NCBI RefSeq assembly: GCF_023701945.1
Contig: NZ_JABAEF010000024.1
Span: 22,738 to 86,737 of the forward strand
DNA from: Rhizobium sp. CG5
GTDB lineage: Bacteria > Pseudomonadota > Alphaproteobacteria > Rhizobiales > Rhizobiaceae
DNA: 64,000 nucleotides
Direction of reading: 5' to 3'
Part shown: positions 62,890 to 64,000 of the stretch, piece after piece
Layout: the number at the start of each line of letters is the position of its first letter
How positions within the stretch are numbered: position 1 is the first letter of the stretch
The notes under the pieces: model-generated
Told to the model about the DNA's origin: nothing
Seen by the model: the letters and a program-made list of their open reading frames with translations, nothing else
The model's database searches: none
Translations under genes and position numbers: made by a program

Positions 62890-64000
62890 ATGCGTGCTAC
62901 CATTAAGTTAAAGTTGGCCATGGCATTTGGCTTCGTAATTGTGATGCTGATCTCTGTTGCCGCCCTTGGCGTCATCAGCCTGGGCGAACTCAACAAGACG
63001 CTTCAAACGGTCGTCGAAGGGCCAGCCGCACGCCTCAACCTGGCGCAGAACATGAACAATGCTCAACTCCAGCAGTTGCGCCAGCAGAAGAACATGCTGC
63101 TTGCCACGGACATGAAGGCCGTCCAGGAATACGGCCTGAAGGCGGAAGGCTTCCGCAAGGAGTTCGATACGGCGTACGAGTCTGTATTGCTGCTCGCCAC
63201 CGAACAGGGCAAGGTTCTGTGGAGCAAGCTCAGCGGCTTTGAAACGGAATATCGCAAGCAGGACGACGCAATCCGCGCCATGATCCTGGCCGGCAACCAA
63301 CCGGGTGCCCTGAACCTTTCGTCCACGGAAAACCGCGCGACCGTCAACGAGATCGACCAGTTGCTGACGGAAATCATTGAGCTTGAAACCTCGCGCCTGG
63401 AAGATGCCAAGGTAGAGGCCGGTGCCAACTACGCGCAGACACGCACCATTATGCTGACGGTCGCCGGTATCGCCTTGGTGATCGCCGTGATCTCCGCCGT
63501 CTGGATTGCCCTGTCGATCAACCGTGGCTTGCGCAATGCGGTCACAGCGGTTCAAACCGTGGCCGATGGCGACCTGACATCGCTCGCTACCGTCACCACG
63601 CGAGACGAAATTGGCGACCTGCTGGGCTACGTCAATACCATGATCGAACGCCTGCGTGGCGTAGTTGGCGATGCGCTGGCCGCAGCCGACAATGTATCGT
63701 CCGGCAGCCAGGAACTGTCGGCAAGCTCCGAGCAGCTGTCGCAGGGCGCCACCGAACAGGCCTCCTCGGCCGAAGAAGCCTCTGCCTCGATGGAACAGAT
63801 GGCCGCCAACATCAAGCAGAACGCCGACAACGCCGCCCAGACCGAAAAGATCGCCCGCCAGTCGTCGAAGGACGCCGAAGCGAGCGGCGAGGCCGTCAGC
63901 CGCGCCGTCGGCGCCATGCGCACGATCGCCGAGAAGATCTCGATCGTCCAGGAAATCGCCCGCCAGACCGACCTGCTTGCTCTGAACGCCGCGGTCGAAG
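62890..64000 (+). CDS. Methyl-accepting chemotaxis protein (partial, cut by window end)
   Basis: The first 370 residues of an MCP. An N-terminal membrane helix (about 6-32, LKLAMAFGFVIVMLISVAAL) is followed by a periplasmic four-helix-bundle-type sensor domain (about 35-185). The second helix is IMLTVAGIALVIAVISAVWI, and HAMP contains VADGDLTSLATVTTRDEIGD. The cytoplasmic signalling part reaches the hairpin region (VQEIARQTDLLALNAAVE). The gene runs off the window, with no stop codon seen. It starts at ATG 62890, 19 bases after cheW, and has its upstream helix in the usual place. Ligand unknown. Confidence 0.93.
   Translation, partial: MRATIKLKLAMAFGFVIVMLISVAALGVISLGELNKTLQTVVEGPAARLNLAQNMNNAQLQQLRQQKNMLLATDMKAVQEYGLKAEGFRKEFDTAYESVLLLATEQGKVLWSKLSGFETEYRKQDDAIRAMILAGNQPGALNLSSTENRATVNEIDQLLTEIIELETSRLEDAKVEAGANYAQTRTIMLTVAGIALVIAVISAVWIALSINRGLRNAVTAVQTVADGDLTSLATVTTRDEIGDLLGYVNTMIERLRGVVGDALAAADNVSSGSQELSASSEQLSQGATEQASSAEEASASMEQMAANIKQNADNAAQTEKIARQSSKDAEASGEAVSRAVGAMRTIAEKISIVQEIARQTDLLALNAAVE

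Overview
The window looks like a chromosomal segment of a high-GC alphaproteobacterium of the order Hyphomicrobiales, most likely family Rhizobiaceae (Rhizobium, Agrobacterium or Sinorhizobium relatives). This rests on gene content and order: phaAB divergent from phaR; rsmB, a heparinase II/III gene and purH in series; envC-ctpA-polysaccharide deacetylase-rppH; rlmH-rsfS-nadD-proA-proB-obgE with rpmA-rplU; and a CtrA-type box. No species is claimed.

Layout. 0-10.5 kb holds two small envelope proteins, the polyhydroxybutyrate genes phaB-phaA and phaR, rpmF, a glutathione S-transferase, mtgA, a prenyl diphosphate synthase, a LysE exporter, an OmpA-type lipoprotein and ispG. From 10.5 to 11.7 kb there is an MFS transporter. 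From 11.8 to 30.5 kb lies a capsule (K-antigen) locus. Its leftward arm is kpsM-kpsT-kpsE plus a capsule-synthesis glycosyltransferase-like gene. Its rightward arm is a 2516-residue reducing polyketide/fatty-acid synthase (rkpA type), an alpha-oxoamine synthase (rkpG type) and a ketoreductase of 3-ketosphinganine-reductase type (rkpH). Two KpsS-like proteins and a KpsD/Wza-like outer-membrane lipoprotein follow.

From 30.5 to 51.5 kb the genes are mostly housekeeping: purH, heparinase, rsmB, htpX, sdhAF4-like, envC, ctpA, deacetylase, rppH, bfr/bfd, rlmH, rsfS, nadD, proA, proB, obgE, an endonuclease/phosphatase-fold protein, two GNAT acetyltransferases, rpmA, rplU and tRNA-Ser(CGA). Just beyond the tRNA (51.6-52.6 kb) sits an AT-richer two-gene cassette with a GIY-YIG domain protein. 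From 52.7 to 58.2 kb there are poorly known genes, a YigZ/IMPACT protein, a cupin, a flavoprotein and a fatty-acid desaturase. The window ends inside a chemosensory operon: REC-HD-GYP, STAS, CheY, CheA, CheW and an MCP cut by the window edge. A CtrA-type box lies upstream.

The most interesting part is the capsule locus. The three consecutive genes encoding synthase, oxoamine synthase and ketoreductase have the same catalytic logic as fungal fumonisin-type sphinganine-analogue pathways: a thioesterase-less reducing synthase whose chain could be released by PLP-dependent condensation with an amino acid and then ketoreduced. Embedded between capsule export genes and Kdo-transferase-like genes, they may make a dedicated sphingoid-like lipid for the capsule. 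The gene families are read from the sequence; the rkp link is prior knowledge from Sinorhizobium; the product is inference.
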